The translations under genes and the position numbers were made by a program. The notes beneath the pieces were generated by a model. The model saw nothing but the letters and a program-made list of their open reading frames with translations, was not told where the DNA came from and did not search any database. Positions 46,703 through 56,641 of a stretch of DNA of 64,000 nucleotides are shown in pieces. The stretch's first letter is position 1; every line of letters starts with the position of its first letter. Origin of the DNA: Lujinxingia litoralis (GTDB lineage: Bacteria; Myxococcota_A; Bradymonadia; Bradymonadales; Bradymonadaceae); the NCBI RefSeq assembly GCF_003260125.1, contig NZ_QHKO01000003.1, positions 489,615 to 553,614 of the forward strand, written 5' to 3'.

Positions 46703-48238
46703 ATGCGCCAGGATATGAAGAAGTGGTTGGGTTTTACGATGGTGGCGTCCAGCGTCATGGCCTGCGGTCACGATGACGGGAAGCAGGTGGAGGCGGAGCC
46801 GCAGCCGGTGGACCACGCGCAGGTGCGGCTGGCGGTTGGCGAGTCGGTGAGCGGAGCGATGGATTCGGTGGCGGAGGGTCTGGCGGTGCTCTCGGGCTCG
46901 GATCTCTTTCATGATTATGTCTGGTCGATGGCCAGTGGCGATTGCGGCGGCGCGGCGGTGCCCCCGGAGCCGGTGGGCGGAGATGGGGAGATTGATGAGC
47001 CGTTGGAGCCGGTGGAATGTGACTCGAGCGATGGTGAGCGCTTTGAGATGGATCTGAGCGAGGAGCGCGACGAGATCCGCCGGGTGCTGGAGGAGTACGT
47101 CTTTGTCGAGGGCAACATCGAGGCCGAGTCCGAGACGGAGGTCACGTATCTGTTGCGTGGCGAGGTGGTATGCGCCGAGGAGGAGGACGAGCTCGCTCGT
47201 GCGGAGTGCGAGGCCGATGTCGACGCGCTGGAGCTGCGTCTGGTGGCGAGCTCGTGGACGGCCGAGCAGGTGCGCCTGGAGGTGCAGGTGGGGCCGGAGC
47301 GCATTGAGCCGGTGACGCTGGAGTTTTCGCCTTCGTCGGTGGAGGCCAGCGCGGCGCTGGGGGAAGTGCGCCGGGCCGCGCTCTATATGGGGGAGGTACG
47401 AGGCGACGATCTTTCTGTTGAGCTGCCCCAAGAGATGTCGGGAGAGCTCCTGGCGAGCTTCTCGTATGGGGAAGGGCAGGCGGCGTTGAGCGTGGAGGTG
47501 CTGGAGGACGTGGCGGTGGCGGGCGATGGGTTTGCGCTCCAGCTGGCCCGGACGCCGGAGCTCTTCAGTGTGGAAGCCGATCGCGCTGAGGATGTGTTCG
47601 GGGTGCGTCTGGGGCTGGCGGCCAGCTCGCTGCTGGCAAGCACCGGGGAGGTGGAAGAGTGCACGGAGGTCAGCGCCGGGAGTCTGGAGGTGAGTTGCGA
47701 GGTGGTCGAGGAGGGCTATTCGATCGGCGCGGAGATTGCGGCGCTGGCCGGCGAGTTGAAACTCTTTGCGGCCGAGGATCGCTTCTCGATTCAGGATCTG
47801 ACCCTGGGGCAGGGTCCGGCGCGGGTGAGCGTGGAAGGGCAGGAGGTAGCCACGCTGAACTTCAACGCCGCGTTTGCAGACCGGAGCCTCAATGCCAACG
47901 TGCATAAGGATGGCGAGGACATCGCGATTTCGATGTCGCCCGGGCTGGATCTGGAGTTGATGCTGGCGCTCTACCGGGCGCAGGACGTGCTCGGCGACGT
48001 GGAGGAGTGGATGCTCGACGACGTGCTCACGCTGGTCTTTGACAACGACGCCAGCCCGGCGCTGCGCATCGGGGAGGCCGGGGTGAAGGTGGAGCGCGGG
48101 GAGTTGACGTTGCGCTCGGAGGCTGCCGAGCTTGAGATCGGCGTGAGTGCCGGGATGTGCATCGGTGAGGTCGAGCCGGCTGAGGAGAGTGCGGCGCATC
48201 CCTTCTCGGCGGTGGGAGAGGTGGCCTGCCAGGAGTAA
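46703..48238 (+). CDS. Large acidic lipoprotein, function unknown
   Basis: 511 residues. Signal peptide with lipobox (SSVMACG) and an Asp just after the Cys region. The mature part is very acidic (EVEAEPQPV, then long Glu/Asp-rich stretches). It seems to consist of extended beta-strand segments (AEQVRLEVQVGPERIEPVTLEF), with two pairs of cysteines (CGGAAV/CDSSD, CAEE/CEADVD) and more near the C-terminus. It resembles lineage-specific surface lipoproteins rather than a named family. GAGGTGAGCG precedes ATG. Driven by the sigma-54 promoter ~180 bases upstream if the assignment holds; ended by the hairpin at 48278. Confidence 0.8.
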   Translation: MRQDMKKWLGFTMVASSVMACGHDDGKQVEAEPQPVDHAQVRLAVGESVSGAMDSVAEGLAVLSGSDLFHDYVWSMASGDCGGAAVPPEPVGGDGEIDEPLEPVECDSSDGERFEMDLSEERDEIRRVLEEYVFVEGNIEAESETEVTYLLRGEVVCAEEEDELARAECEADVDALELRLVASSWTAEQVRLEVQVGPERIEPVTLEFSPSSVEASAALGEVRRAALYMGEVRGDDLSVELPQEMSGELLASFSYGEGQAALSVEVLEDVAVAGDGFALQLARTPELFSVEADRAEDVFGVRLGLAASSLLASTGEVEECTEVSAGSLEVSCEVVEEGYSIGAEIAALAGELKLFAAEDRFSIQDLTLGQGPARVSVEGQEVATLNFNAAFADRSLNANVHKDGEDIAISMSPGLDLELMLALYRAQDVLGDVEEWMLDDVLTLVFDNDASPALRIGEAGVKVERGELTLRSEAAELEIGVSAGMCIGEVEPAEESAAHPFSAVGEVACQE

Positions 48239-48277
48239 GGGCTCGTAGCGGCGAAGAGCCGCGCATGTGAAGGTTGC

Positions 48278-48307
48278 AAAGCCGCGCTCTGAGAGGAGCG
48301 CGGCTTT
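48278..48307 (+). terminator. Terminator-like hairpin
   Basis: AAAGCCGCGCTC pairs perfectly (12 bp) with GAGCGCGGCTTT, 6-base loop. The T-run is only the three of the stem, so efficiency is uncertain. It lies 39 bases after the lipoprotein stop. Confidence 0.7.
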
Positions 48308-48376
48308 GTGGTCTCTGGAGTTGTGGGGAGAGCCGTGGCGCGGCGCTGGCGGGGAGGAGGGGAGCGGGGGAGGGAA

Positions 48377-48730
48377 GCGATTTTGGTGTGGGAAAGGCTT
48401 CTATTTCGAGCTGGCGGCGATTTTGGTGTGGGAATGAGGCCGATATTCGCGCTGGCGGCGATTTTGGTGTGGGAAAGGCTTCTATTTCGAGCTGGCGGCG
48501 ATTTTGGTGTGGGAATGAGGTCGATATTCGCGCCGGGAGCACTTCCCATATGGGAAAGAGGTCAATATTCGAGCCGGGAGCACTTCCCGTATGGGAAAGG
48601 GGTCGATATTCGCGCCGGAAGCACTTCCCAGGCGAAAAAGAGGTCAATATTCGCGCCGGAAGCACTTCCCAGGCGAAAAAGAGGTCAATATTCGCGCGGG
48701 AAGCCTTTCCCAGGCGCAAGGGGGGCGGCG
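48377..48730. repeat. Tandem array of eight ~41-bp units plus a partial ninth
   Basis: Units start at 48377, 48417, 48458, 48498, 48539, 48580, 48621 and 48662, with a partial ninth from 48703. Units are 40 or 41 bp, so they do not keep a reading frame. Units 1-4 begin GCGATTTTGGTGTGGGAA, units 5-8 begin GCACTTCCC; most share GATATTCGCGCCGG or a close form at the end. Units 1 and 3 are identical, and 2 and 4 nearly so. Unit 5 contains the perfect palindrome TTCCCATATGGGAA. The stretch 48308-48895 has no gene; its remaining parts are unremarkable GC-rich DNA. Confidence 0.95.
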
Positions 48731-48895
48731 ACTTGAAGTGGGGAGCCTTCTTCGGGGGTGAGGAGGGCGCGCTGTGGGGGTTCGGGCTATGCAGCCCACG
48801 TGAAAGCCGTTAGCTTTCGGAGGGATGAGACATCACGCAGATCGAACCCCGCCCCGAACAAGTGGCGGGAGCGCAACGCCCATAACGGACAAACC

Positions 48896-50053
48896 ATGGA
48901 TAAAATGACGCAACGCGCGCACTGGCCGCGGCCCTTGGGCCGAGGCCCCGGGCGCCCGGTGAGGTGGATGATGCAAGTGGCGTTGATGCAGGTGCTGGCC
49001 AGTGCGCTCTGGGGGTGCGACCCCTTCAACGCAACCTTCGACGATGTGGAAGACGCGCGCTACTACGAGGCCGCCGAGCTGGTGGCCCCTGGCGAGCGGG
49101 GCCCCGAGCTGGTGGTGATGGACTGGAACGTCAAGTTTGGCGGCGCTCGCATCGACTTCTGGTTCGACTGCCATGGCGAACGCGTGATCATGGACGAGGA
49201 GGAGGTGCTCGAAAATCTGGAGGGGCTGGCGATGAAGATTCGTCAGGTCGACCCGGATATTCTGCTGGTCCAGGAGATCGATATCGACTCCAAACGCGTG
49301 GCCTACATCGACCAGGTGCAGTGGCTCCTCGATCATAGCGATCTCAATTACGCGGTCTTCGCCTCGCAGTGGCGGGCTCATCACGTGCCGACCGACGGGA
49401 TCGGTCGGGTGAATATGGGCAATGCCATCCTTTCGAAATACCCCATACGTGATGCCCAGCGCATCGCGATGCCGCAGATCAGCACCAACGACGCGCTGAC
49501 CAATTACTTCTATCTCAAGCGGCACATCTTGACCTCGGTGGTGGAGGTGCCCGATTACGGCGATCTGCACGTGCTCAACGTGCATACCGACGCCTTCGCT
49601 CAGGACGGGACCAAAGAGGTGCAGATCGACCTCTTTAAAGACGAGCTCGACCGCATCGACCGCGCCGGCGGGGTGTTTGTGGCCGGGGGAGACCTGAATA
49701 CGCTTCCGCCGGGGTCGGTGAAACAGAACGATTTCCCCGACTCGATCTGCGTCTCGGAAGACTTCCAGGCCGATGATTTTCGCCAGGAGACCGACGCGCT
49801 CAGCGAACTCTACGCGGCCTACACCCCGGCGATCGCGCTGGCGGATTACCAGGCCGATAACGCCCCCTACTTCACGCACTCCACCCAGGGGGGCACTTTC
49901 TGGAACCGCAAGCTCGACTACCTCTTCACCAATGGCACCTTTGTGGCCGGCTCCGGGCTGACCCACCAGGATGCCGCCAGTGGCGGTGTCGACACGATGG
50001 AACTCTCGGATCACGCCCCGATTACGGTGCGCTTTGCGCTGGAGGCGCCATGA
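48896..50053 (+). CDS. Secreted endonuclease/exonuclease/phosphatase-family lipoprotein
   Basis: 385 residues from ATG 48896; ATG 48968 (GAGG just upstream) would also give a proper signal. The signal peptide ends in a lipobox (ALWGCDP). The fold motifs of the DNase I-like EEP family are present: VMDWNVKFGG, LLVQEIDID (catalytic Glu), the GGDLNTLPPG motif (Asp/Asn), and terminal LSDHAPITVRF (Asp-His). Members are metal-dependent nucleases, sphingomyelinases or phosphodiesterases. It leads a three-gene set with an outer-membrane-like protein and a pectinacetylesterase-type hydrolase; its stop overlaps the next start (ATGA). Confidence 0.85.
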   Translation: MDKMTQRAHWPRPLGRGPGRPVRWMMQVALMQVLASALWGCDPFNATFDDVEDARYYEAAELVAPGERGPELVVMDWNVKFGGARIDFWFDCHGERVIMDEEEVLENLEGLAMKIRQVDPDILLVQEIDIDSKRVAYIDQVQWLLDHSDLNYAVFASQWRAHHVPTDGIGRVNMGNAILSKYPIRDAQRIAMPQISTNDALTNYFYLKRHILTSVVEVPDYGDLHVLNVHTDAFAQDGTKEVQIDLFKDELDRIDRAGGVFVAGGDLNTLPPGSVKQNDFPDSICVSEDFQADDFRQETDALSELYAAYTPAIALADYQADNAPYFTHSTQGGTFWNRKLDYLFTNGTFVAGSGLTHQDAASGGVDTMELSDHAPITVRFALEAP

Positions 50054-50886
50054 GAGGGATGCGCTGGACGATGGTGGTGGCGTTGCTCCTGCTGGTGGCG
50101 CCGCTGCAGGTGTGGGCTCAGGAGGAGGGGGGCCCTGGCGAGGTTTCGGCACAGGCGGCCACGCCGGCGCCGGCGGCGGCCCCTTCGGCGCCGACGACCT
50201 TTGTCGGGGGCACGGCCCTGTTGGTGGAGGAGGGACGCTGGGAGCTGGGACTCTTCGGGCCCCTGCGCTACGGGCTCATCGAGAAGGTGGAGCTGGCCAC
50301 GCACCCGCTGTGGTTCTTTGTGGCGCCGAACCTGCAGGCGAAATTTAATCTGGGGCAGCGGGGGCGCTGGCACCTGGCGAGCAAAGCCCAGCTGACCTAC
50401 CCGACGCCGCTGCTGCGTCTGCTTTCCCGCGAGGGCATCGGCGGCATCCTGCCCTCCGACCGCGCGGTGCCTCATCTGGTGTCTTTACAGGCGGAGCTGC
50501 TGGCCACCCGTGCGTATGGGGAGCACCTTTTGACGTACGGGCTGGGCGTGCAGGTTCTGCCGCGCGTCGGAGCCTCGGAGATGGTGTCGATCGACCTTCC
50601 TTTTGTGTACCCGCGGACCGCCGCGGCCTTTGGATGGGCGACCGGCATCGCGCAGGTTCAGGCACAGGGGCCGATCTACAAGAAGCTGGGGTATCAGGCC
50701 GATGTGCGCGCGTTTGTCTACCCGGGCATTGAGGGGGCCTTTGCCGTGGAGCAGGGCGCGGGGCTGCGGCTGACGACCAGCGAGCGCTTTATGGCGCAGG
50801 CCGGCTATCGCTTCAGTTACGCGGGCTATCCCTTTGGCACGATGACGAACATCGCGCCCACCGTGGAGCTGGCCTGGGGGTTTTGA
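50050..50886 (+). CDS. Putative outer-membrane beta-barrel protein
   Basis: 278 residues. Sec signal ending QVWAQ, a Pro/Ala-rich spacer (~30-48), then alternating-hydrophobicity strands: GRWELGLFGPLRYGL, WFFVAPNLQAKFNL, MAQAGYRFSYAGYPF. The chain ends in a Phe (VELAWGF), the C-terminal signal expected for BAM-inserted barrels. The set of features fits an outer-membrane protein; no family match is obvious. Overlaps its upstream neighbour by 4 bases, so it is translationally coupled to the EEP lipoprotein. Confidence 0.7.
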   Translation: MRGMRWTMVVALLLLVAPLQVWAQEEGGPGEVSAQAATPAPAAAPSAPTTFVGGTALLVEEGRWELGLFGPLRYGLIEKVELATHPLWFFVAPNLQAKFNLGQRGRWHLASKAQLTYPTPLLRLLSREGIGGILPSDRAVPHLVSLQAELLATRAYGEHLLTYGLGVQVLPRVGASEMVSIDLPFVYPRTAAAFGWATGIAQVQAQGPIYKKLGYQADVRAFVYPGIEGAFAVEQGAGLRLTTSERFMAQAGYRFSYAGYPFGTMTNIAPTVELAWGF

Positions 50887-50963
50887 GCGCGCCTGAGACC
50901 ATGGCGGGGCGACACAGCGGCGAGTGTGCCGGTGGGGGCCGGTCCACCGACAAAGGGGGGGGC

Positions 50964-52064
50964 ATGAAGGGGAGTCAAGCGATGCGGGGGCGGTGGTGGG
51001 GGGCGCTCCTGATCCTGATTGCGCTGGGGGGCTGTGTGCTGCCCCCGGGGCTGCGGCGCAGCAACAACCCGCAGGTCGAGGTCGAGCTCTGGCGCCCGGA
51101 GGCCGGGCTGGTCCCGGGGCGCTGGACCTATGTGGAGGTCGAGGGCGCGCGTTGTGCCAATGGCAGCGCGGTGGGGGCTGGTTTTAGCGCCGGTGGGCAG
51201 CAGGGCGACCTGGTGGTCTACTTCAACGGGGGAGGCGCGTGCTGGGATGCGTTGAGTTGCGGCATCCTGGAGACCGCCGCCAATACCGACCGGCGCTACT
51301 CCCACGAACAGCTCGCCAGAGAGGTGTATCCCCTGGAGAAAGCCGGGCTCTTAAGCCGCGAGGAGGGGACAAACCCGCTGCGAGACGCGCACTTTCTCTT
51401 CGTGCCCTACTGCACCGGCGATCTGCACGCGGGGGCCAACACCATCACCTATCCCGGGCTGGGGCTGGAGGGGCCGGTGCACCATCAGGGGCGCCGTAAC
51501 GTCGAGCTCTTTGTGGAGCGCGCCCGCACGTTTTTTCCCCACGTGGAGCGGGTCTGGTTGATGGGGGTGAGCGCCGGGGGCTACGCCGTGACGCTGAACT
51601 TTGAGCTCTTCAAAGAGGCCTTCCCCCACGCCGAGGTTCACGCCTTTGCCGACGCTTCGCCGTGGCTCACCCTGGAGGAGGAACGCTGGGCAAGCTGGCG
51701 CGCGAGCTGGGCGATGACCCTCCCTGCTCAATGCCAGGGCTGCCTGGAAAACAGCCAGCTCATCCCCACGCGTCTGGCCGAGACCTACCCCGGGTCCCGC
51801 TTCGCGCTCTCGGTCTTCTCCCATGACGCGGTGATTTCCACCTACTTCGGTGCGTCGCCGGCCACCTTCAACACCCTGCTGGAGGCGCTGGTGCTCCGCT
51901 ATCAGGAGGGCCCTCCCAATATGCGGGTGTTTGTGGCCGAGGGCGGAGACCACGAGACGCTTCTGCAGCTTCGAACCCTGCGGGGCGTCGAGGAGCGCCG
52001 CCTGGAGGACTTTTTCCTGCGCTGGGTGCAGGGAGAGGAGTCCGAAGATGGGCCCGGGGAGTAG
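50964..52064 (+). CDS. Pectinacetylesterase-family lipoprotein
   Basis: 366 residues from ATG 50964; the signal peptide ends in a lipobox (ALGGCVL), whereas an in-frame TTG at 50883 adds an uncharacteristic lead. Pectinacetylesterase/Notum-type motifs: GDLVVYFNGGGACWDALSC (oxyanion glycine run), GVSAGGYAVTLNF (nucleophile Ser), and GGDHETLLQ near the end (His). Such enzymes remove acyl groups from polysaccharides or proteins; the bacterial substrate is unknown. Third gene of a + strand set with secreted products. A long perfect inverted repeat lies ~80 bases past its stop. Confidence 0.85.
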   Translation: MKGSQAMRGRWWGALLILIALGGCVLPPGLRRSNNPQVEVELWRPEAGLVPGRWTYVEVEGARCANGSAVGAGFSAGGQQGDLVVYFNGGGACWDALSCGILETAANTDRRYSHEQLAREVYPLEKAGLLSREEGTNPLRDAHFLFVPYCTGDLHAGANTITYPGLGLEGPVHHQGRRNVELFVERARTFFPHVERVWLMGVSAGGYAVTLNFELFKEAFPHAEVHAFADASPWLTLEEERWASWRASWAMTLPAQCQGCLENSQLIPTRLAETYPGSRFALSVFSHDAVISTYFGASPATFNTLLEALVLRYQEGPPNMRVFVAEGGDHETLLQLRTLRGVEERRLEDFFLRWVQGEESEDGPGE

Positions 52065-52146
52065 TGGCGAGCCCGGTGCCCAGCGCGTGCGTCGCCGGCG
52101 CAAGCGGTGGTGAACATAGCGAGCAGCGCTCGGGCGAGCGGAGCGC

Positions 52147-52190
52147 GCACCTAACAATGGCGAGCCCGAAGGCTCGCCATTGTTAGGTGC
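52147..52190. terminator. 20-bp perfect inverted repeat between convergent genes
   Basis: GCACCTAACAATGGCGAGCC pairs completely with its complement around the tetraloop CGAA. No T-run on either side. It lies between the pectinacetylesterase gene and the 5'-nucleotidase gene and may stop or protect both transcripts. Confidence 0.65.
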
Positions 52191-52210
52191 GGTCTGAATA
52201 AGGGGATGAC

Positions 52211-53914
52211 TTAGTTGGCGCCGCCAACCACCGTCACGCGCGTCTCCTCCGGAGCCGAAAGCGGCCCGGAAGTCTCGACGTAGGTCACCAGCGCGTCGAG
52301 GTCGATGGGGCCCACCACCCGCTCGGTGCCCCGGGGCAGCACGGCAAAGCCGTCGCCGCCGGTGCTCAGGAAGTTGTTGACCGTCACCCGGTAGTTTTCA
52401 TCCATCTTCAGGGGCTCACCGTGGAGGGTGATGCTGGCCGGGTCTACGCGTTCGCCGCGCGGGGCGCTGGCGTCCCAGGTGTAGCTAAAGCCCCGGGAGA
52501 CGCCCAGCATGTGGGTGCGATCCGGGTTGATCCACTGCTGCTCCAGAAGCTCGTGGAGCTGGCTCCCGGTCAGCGTCATGGTCACCAGCGTGTTGCCAAA
52601 GGGCTGCGCGGTGTGCAGAGCGGCGAAGCTGATGTTGCCCTCGGCGTCCGGTGCAAGCGAGGCGCGGATGCCGCCCGGGTTAATGAAGGCAATCTGAGCA
52701 TTGCCGACCTCGGCGCTGGCGGTCGCGGCCAGCTGGGCATCGGCGATGACCATGCCCAGGGGAGACTGGCCAGAGGCGTCGCGCTCGCGGCTGAACTCGG
52801 AGGTGAGCTGCCCGACGGTGCGCTCGGCCAGCGGGTTGGCGATGGCCGCGTAGTCCTCGATGATCGAGGCAACCTCGGCGGCGGGTTCCACGTCGCGGGT
52901 GACCGCGCGCTGGCGCGCGCTGCGCGAGAGGACTTCGCCGGTCTGGCGGTCGATGGTCATGTCGATGGCGGTGATCACGCGCCCAAACGACTTGGCGCCG
53001 GTGACCAGTTTGCCGCCGAACTCACAGAGGTAGGCCTCGTGGGTGTGGCCGGTGAGGATCACCGAGACCAGCGGGGGCATCGCCTCGGCGATCGGGATGA
53101 TCGGGCCTTCGACCTCGTCGCACGCGCTGATGTCGTCAGAGTCGCCGGTGACCGAGCCCCCCTCATGCAAGAGCACGATGGCGGTGGCCACCCCGGCGGC
53201 TTCGAGCTCGGGGAGCAGCGCGTTGACCGTCTCGACCTCGTCACCAAACGAGAGCCCCTCCACGGCGGTGGGCACCACGGCCGAGGGCGTGTCTTCCAGG
53301 GTCATGCCGATGATGGCGACCTTCACGCCGTCGAAATCCCGGATGATGTAGGGCGGAAGCAGGGAGTCTTCTTCGCCGGTGATATGCACGTTGGCCGCCA
53401 GGTACGAGAACTCCGGGCCCTGGTAGGTGTAGCCCTCGCGGCATCCGGCGGTGGGATGGCAGCCGCCCTCGTTGATGCGAAGGAGCTCCTGGTAGCCCTC
53501 GTCGAACTCGTGGTTACCCACCGCCGAGGCGTCCAGCCCCAGGGCGTTCATCACCTCGATGGTCGGCTCGTCGTGCAGGAGCGCCGAGATCAGCGGGGAG
53601 GCACCGATGAGATCGCCGGCGGCCAGCACCAGGGCATGGTCGGCGGCCTGACGCTCCGCAGCGATATGCGCCGCCAGATACGCCGCGCCGCCGGTCTCCA
53701 CCGACTCGCCATCGACCCGGACCTTGCCCGAGGGCCCCTCCAGAGCGCCGTGAAAGTCGTTGAACGCGATGATGCGCAGGTTGACCGGCTCGGCAAACTG
53801 CGCGGCCGATGGTTCTTCGATCGGCGGGGCGTCAGGGGTGGCCGGGCCGGTGGAACAGGCCACGAGCGCGAGCGAAGCGAGCGCGGCGGTCAGGGTGCGG
53901 GGTTGCCAGATCAT
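52211..53914 (-). CDS. 5'-nucleotidase/UshA-family lipoprotein
   Basis: 567 residues, exported lipoprotein (LALVACS lipobox). The N-terminal metallophosphatase has IIAFNDFHGALEG, GNHEFDEGYQELL and ILTGHTHEAYLC, the ligands of the two-metal site. The C-terminal 5'-nucleotidase domain has INPGGIRASL and the substrate stacking region NNFLSTGGDGFAVL. The enzyme removes phosphate from external nucleotides, allowing nucleoside uptake. GGAGG precedes ATG 53914. Monocistronic. Confidence 0.94.
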   Translation of the reverse strand: MIWQPRTLTAALASLALVACSTGPATPDAPPIEEPSAAQFAEPVNLRIIAFNDFHGALEGPSGKVRVDGESVETGGAAYLAAHIAAERQAADHALVLAAGDLIGASPLISALLHDEPTIEVMNALGLDASAVGNHEFDEGYQELLRINEGGCHPTAGCREGYTYQGPEFSYLAANVHITGEEDSLLPPYIIRDFDGVKVAIIGMTLEDTPSAVVPTAVEGLSFGDEVETVNALLPELEAAGVATAIVLLHEGGSVTGDSDDISACDEVEGPIIPIAEAMPPLVSVILTGHTHEAYLCEFGGKLVTGAKSFGRVITAIDMTIDRQTGEVLSRSARQRAVTRDVEPAAEVASIIEDYAAIANPLAERTVGQLTSEFSRERDASGQSPLGMVIADAQLAATASAEVGNAQIAFINPGGIRASLAPDAEGNISFAALHTAQPFGNTLVTMTLTGSQLHELLEQQWINPDRTHMLGVSRGFSYTWDASAPRGERVDPASITLHGEPLKMDENYRVTVNNFLSTGGDGFAVLPRGTERVVGPIDLDALVTYVETSGPLSAPEETRVTVVGGAN

Positions 53915-54023
53915 AGAGCCTCCAGGGAGTGGCCAGCGTCAGCGATAGCGGCCGCAGGTGTACCCGAATTCTGGCGAACGGGCAAAAGGTGATGCCCGGT
54001 GGCTCGCGCAGACAAGAAGGCAA

Positions 54024-54056
54024 AAGGCCCCGCTCACCGGGGTGAGACGGGGCCTT
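54024..54056 (-). terminator. Terminator of the desaturase gene
   Basis: AAGGCCCCG/CGGGGCCTT outer stem with inner CTCAC/GTGAG. On the minus strand the stem is followed by TTTT. It lies 28 bases past the desaturase stop. Confidence 0.85.
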
Positions 54057-54083
54057 GCATGATGCGGGTAGAAAGGGTCGGGC

Positions 54084-55223
<1,140 letters not shown>

Positions 55224-55298
55224 CGCGATGATCTCGTGGGGATGTCGGGGAAGAGATAGGAGAAGATGCGCAGGTGCCCGAAATGATGGATGTTTCTC

Positions 55299-56060
55299 TT
55301 AGATGCGAAGGAGGGAACGAAACATCGCTCGAGCGCTTAATTGGCGAGTGACCAGCGAGTCAATCGAAGTATCAATGACCCGCTCCGCCTGTGCAAGGGC
55401 CTCTCCCGGCAGGGGAGTGGGCGGCGCGTGTGCGGGATCTTCAAAGTGCAATAAAAGTTCTAAGGTGGAGGGATGAACCACACCCACCGCCTCGCCAGGG
55501 TGGCGGCAGGGCTCGCAGAGCAGACCCTCGCCACTGCGGGCAAAACGCGCCCGGTCGAGCTCTTGAGCCGCCGTGCCACAGCGCGCGCAGCCGGCGATCG
55601 AGGGGGCCAGCCCGTACAGGCTGAGCAGGCGCAACTCAAAATGATGCACGAGGCTCAGGATGGCGACATCATCGTCGCAGCGGGGAAGGAAGGTGAAGAG
55701 CTGGCGCAAAAGTTCAAACATCGCGCGAGCATCTTCACCCTCCCGCCAGGTCTCCCGGACGAGCTCGGTGGCGTAGCTCGCCGCGCTCAGGGTTTCCAAG
55801 CGCTCTTCCAGGCCCGGATAGTCCTCGCTGACCTCCAGCTCCTGGAGCGTGGCCAGGTCGCCGCGGACCGGTGAGGTGTAGACGGCCTCCACCAGACGCA
55901 GCGGCTGAAGCGCTCCGCCAAAGCGCTTGCGGCTGGTGCGGGCGCTGCGCGCGATCGCCGAGAAGCGCCCGGCATCTCGCCCCAGCAGCGTGACGATCAC
56001 GTCGCGCTCCCCGTAGTCGACGGTGCGTAAAATGAAGGCGGGTGAGATGCGGGTGGCCAT
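55299..56060 (-). CDS. recO: DNA repair protein RecO
   Basis: 253 residues. RecO anneals single strands and, with RecR/RecF, loads RecA at gaps. N-terminal OB-fold pattern SPAFILRTVDYGERDVIVTLL, then a helical part, and a zinc motif with CARCG and CEPC. ATG 56060. It is last of a minus-strand run that starts with the TPR gene at 58549 and passes through two hypotheticals with short gaps (12-117 bases), probably one transcription unit. Confidence 0.93.
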   Translation of the reverse strand: MATRISPAFILRTVDYGERDVIVTLLGRDAGRFSAIARSARTSRKRFGGALQPLRLVEAVYTSPVRGDLATLQELEVSEDYPGLEERLETLSAASYATELVRETWREGEDARAMFELLRQLFTFLPRCDDDVAILSLVHHFELRLLSLYGLAPSIAGCARCGTAAQELDRARFARSGEGLLCEPCRHPGEAVGVVHPSTLELLLHFEDPAHAPPTPLPGEALAQAERVIDTSIDSLVTRQLSARAMFRSLLRI

Positions 56061-56072
56061 GCCAGTCCAGAA

Positions 56073-56525
56073 TCAGGCGTCTTTCGGGGCGTAACGATCG
56101 ATGAGGCGGCCGACCTCGGGGAGCGCTTCTTTGACGTGCTTCTCGGCCTGGCCGCGCAGCTTGCCGTAGGTCGACTTCAGCAGCTTGTTGTCGGCGCGCT
56201 CGGCGCGGGCATCGGTGATGCTCAAGAGATCGTTGGCGGCGCGATCTTCGTGCTGCTTGAGGTAGGCTTCAAAGGTGGAAAGCGCGGCGTTCTCCACGTA
56301 GTCCTGGTAGAGCGGGTTGAGCGCGCCGGTGAAGGAATCGAGGAGGTTGTCGATGGCCTCTTCGATCATGTTGGGCTTGACCTTCTTGACGACCTTGTAG
56401 CCGCCTTTAATCGCCATGCCCGAGATGCCGGACTTGGCGGCAACCTCGCGCTCAATCAGTGCCGCGGTGTCGTTGATCACTTTCTGGCGGTCAACCTGGG
56501 AGAGGCGTTCGGTAAGCGAGGTCAT
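56073..56525 (-). CDS. Conserved hypothetical helical protein
   Basis: 150 residues from ATG 56525, chosen because GGAGA precedes it (ATG 56543 is in frame but unsupported). Helical throughout: LTERLSQVDRQKVINDTAALIEREV, KSGISGMAIKGGYKVVKKVKP, NLLDSFTGALNPLYQDYVE. The pattern 'KSGxSGMAxKxGYKxVKKxKP' recalls a small bacterial family of unknown function (I believe the one annotated DUF6918), but this is from memory. Twelve bases upstream of recO. Confidence 0.75.
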   Translation of the reverse strand: MTSLTERLSQVDRQKVINDTAALIEREVAAKSGISGMAIKGGYKVVKKVKPNMIEEAIDNLLDSFTGALNPLYQDYVENAALSTFEAYLKQHEDRAANDLLSITDARAERADNKLLKSTYGKLRGQAEKHVKEALPEVGRLIDRYAPKDA

Positions 56526-56641
56526 ACAGGGTCTCCGAGTCATATGTCAGGCAAAGGCCCCTGGGCGAGTCAACCGGGATCGAGGGGCCGCACAGGCGCA
56601 GGTTCTAAACGTGATCAAAGGTGGGTGTAAAGCGCCCTGAG

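Noticed and set aside
48377..48730. CRISPR array
   Set aside because: Units are contiguous ~41-bp repeats without unique spacers, and no cas genes are present.
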